From NCBI RefSeq assembly GCF_028618695.1, contig NZ_JAQIVI010000841.1:17907-23955 (forward strand): 6,049 nt of DNA, in the 5' to 3' direction. Below, piece after piece: positions 5,240 to 6,049 of the stretch (position 1 is its first letter; each line of letters opens with the position of its first letter). Under the pieces are notes generated by a model that was not told where the DNA came from, did not search any database, and was given only the letters and a program-made list of their open reading frames with translations. Origin of the DNA: Natrinema soli (GTDB lineage Archaea > Halobacteriota > Halobacteria > Halobacteriales > Natrialbaceae). The position numbers were made by a program, and so were the translations under genes.

Positions 5240-5241
5240 GC
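5178..5241 (+). repeat. Direct repeat, copy 2 (ISH4-like transposase 3' end)
   Basis: Same-orientation counterpart of 985-1051, differing mainly at third codon positions and by a 3-bp gap near the stop. It is continuous with the rest of the transposase remnant on its left, which shows what copy 1 derives from. Confidence 0.75.
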
Positions 5242-5438
5242 ATTCTTCATGAATAATAAGAGTTAGAATCAATTGATGATATATTACATATGTGTTATGA
5301 CTGACAAATCGACCTAGCCGAGTTCAGGTAGTAGTTGAATCCTCCATGCCTTGTTTTGCCGCCGAGTGACAACAGTCTCAGACGCTCTCACGGCGATCTT
5401 CCGTCAGATTAACCGGGAAATGGACGCCGTCTGGCGAT
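5240..5438. other. AT-rich gap and presumed upstream end of the IS5 element
   Basis: 5245-5305 is AT-rich, with no frame of note. Between about 5310 and 5438 should lie the end of the IS5-type element upstream of its transposase, but the matching inverted repeat is beyond the right edge, so its exact end cannot be fixed. Confidence 0.35.
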
Positions 5439-5457
5439 ATGGCATCGCTCAGACGGC
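5426..5457 (+). repeat. Hairpin with the IS5 transposase start codon in its loop
   Basis: GCCGTCTG (5426-5433) pairs with CAGACGGC (5450-5457), and GCGAT (5434-5438) pairs with ATCGC (5444-5448), with T5449 bulged. This leaves the loop ATGGC at 5439-5443, whose first three bases are the ATG. In mRNA a 13-bp GC-rich stem would enclose the initiation region. Confidence 0.65.
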
Positions 5458-6049
5458 TTGCGCGAATGTGTCGAGACCTTGCCAAACAGCACGTTGACGA
5501 GCCGGACGTACCCGCCGCGCCGGACGGCGCGGACGGGTACGCCGAGTGGGTACAGATTGCGTTAATTCTGTACCGCGTCGAATTAGAGAAGAGCCTCCGC
5601 GAGACGGAAGACTACCTCAATGAGATGTCCGGTGTCCTCGCCGTGTTCGGACTCGACGAGGCACCGCACTACAGCTCGTTCTGTCGGTGGGAACAAGACT
5701 ACCGGATGCGTGAACTCCGCCGCCTGCTCCGCACGTCGGCGGAGCAGGCGGGCTGGAGTGGCGAAGCCGCAATTGACGCGAGTGGTTTCCAGCGCGATCA
5801 AACCAGCCATCATTACCGCGACCGCGCGAACTACTCGTTCCAGTCGATGAAGACGACGATCTTGATCGACGTGAACTCGCTAGCGATCAGGGACGTTCAC
5901 TACACGACGCAGAAGGCGTGGGACGGACATATCGGGATGCAGGTCTTCCGCCGAAACGCGGAAGACCTGCGCGTACTGTCTGCTGATGCGAACTACTCGT
6001 GGAGCGACCTCCGTGAGGAGTGTCGCTCCAACTCAACGCGACCGTTGAT
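5439..6049 (+). CDS. IS5-family transposase, 5' part (runs off right edge)
   Basis: The frame is open from ATG 5439 to the window edge (203 codons plus 2 bases). It reads as a haloarchaeal IS5-type DDE transposase without visible lesions. An N-terminal helical region (MASLRRLARMCRDLAKQHVD) is followed by a DNA-binding-like segment (ALILYRVELEKSLRETEDYL, then PHYSSFCRWEQDYRM). The catalytic core comes next: D113 in EAAIDASGFQRDQ, YSFQSMKTTILIDVNSLAI, and D183 in VLSADANYSW. The catalytic Glu (YREK-like block) is expected past the edge; relatives are roughly 280-300 aa. Upstream codons are open but unsupported, and ATG 5439 aligns with the usual family start. The coding strand contains five long inverted repeats, one around the start codon. 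Composition is GC-rich, in contrast to the AT-rich gap before it, consistent with recent insertion next to the older IS1595 remnant. Confidence 0.87.
   Translation, partial: MASLRRLARMCRDLAKQHVDEPDVPAAPDGADGYAEWVQIALILYRVELEKSLRETEDYLNEMSGVLAVFGLDEAPHYSSFCRWEQDYRMRELRRLLRTSAEQAGWSGEAAIDASGFQRDQTSHHYRDRANYSFQSMKTTILIDVNSLAIRDVHYTTQKAWDGHIGMQVFRRNAEDLRVLSADANYSWSDLREECRSNSTRPL
5508..5540 (+). repeat. Inverted repeat in the IS5 transposase gene
   Basis: GTACCCGCCGCGCCG (5508-5522) is the reverse complement of 5525-5540, apart from one extra A at 5533. The loop is 2-4 nt. Confidence 0.65.
5721..5750 (+). repeat. Perfect 12-bp inverted repeat in the IS5 transposase gene
   Basis: CGCCTGCTCCGC (5721-5732) and GCGGAGCAGGCG (5739-5750), with a 6-nt loop. 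Confidence 0.75.
5939..5970 (+). repeat. Perfect 13-bp inverted repeat in the IS5 transposase gene
   Basis: GCAGGTCTTCCGC (5939-5951) and GCGGAAGACCTGC (5958-5970), with the loop CGAAAC. Confidence 0.8.
6000..6030 (+). repeat. Inverted repeat in the IS5 transposase gene near the right edge
   Basis: TGGAGCGACCTCC (6000-6012) pairs with 6017-6030 across a GTGA loop, with a single bulged T at 6021. Confidence 0.65.

Noticed and set aside
985..5241. Whole interval as a composite transposon flanked by ISH4-like elements
   Set aside because: Only 3' ends or degraded parts of the elements are present, without intact transposase or element ends, so composite transposition is not supported.
5583..5813. 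76-codon ORFs on both strands inside the IS5 transposase
   Set aside because: They are shadows of the transposase frame, which has the recognisable catalytic motifs.
1..6049. CRISPR arrays, rRNA or tRNA genes
   Set aside because: No regularly spaced short repeats, conserved rRNA segments or complete tRNA cloverleaf were seen.

Overview
The window looks like an accessory (plasmid or integrated-element) region of a halophilic archaeon. The evidence is the acidic, Asp/Glu-rich proteins, the haloarchaeal-type Tat signal, the TATA-like promoters with short or absent leaders, and transposases of the IS6, IS1595 (ISH4-like) and IS5 types common in Halobacteria. Family names come from recognition of motifs; no database search was run.

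Layout. Positions 1-571 (minus) hold the N-terminal part of a Tat-exported PQQ-type beta-propeller protein that runs off the left edge. Just upstream of its start is a frameshifted DUF11-type surface-protein remnant (608-771, minus). This abuts a start-less HTH gene fragment (about 768-1049, plus) that ends in the C-terminal tail of an ISH4-like transposase. Next comes a likely two-gene unit: a 45-codon small ORF with a perfect Shine-Dalgarno sequence (1140-1277) and, 1 nt later, a secreted or anchored DUF6230-like protein (1279-1911). After an empty 316-bp stretch lies a structurally complete IS6-family element (2228-2972) whose transposase carries two in-frame stops. Positions 2973-3426 are decayed sequence with one possible gene remnant.

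The best-preserved non-IS genes lie at 3427-4593. A 61-aa zinc-ribbon protein (minus) diverges from a tightly packed plus-strand set: an 11-codon ORF, a 19-codon ORF, a 136-aa acidic protein and a 135-aa protein with a basic tail, an acidic linker and a C-terminal domain that looks like ribbon-helix-helix. The spacing, overlaps and Shine-Dalgarno sites suggest translational coupling. The layout resembles small plasmid regulatory or maintenance operons, but no function can be assigned.

From about 4654 to 5239 is an N-terminally deleted, frameshifted ISH4-like transposase. Its tail is a direct repeat of the tail at 985-1051. From 5439 to the right edge is an IS5-family transposase, apparently intact as far as visible. 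Its coding strand holds five long inverted repeats, one of which places the ATG start codon in the hairpin loop. That hairpin series, the small-gene operon and the DUF6230-like unit are the items most worth a second look.
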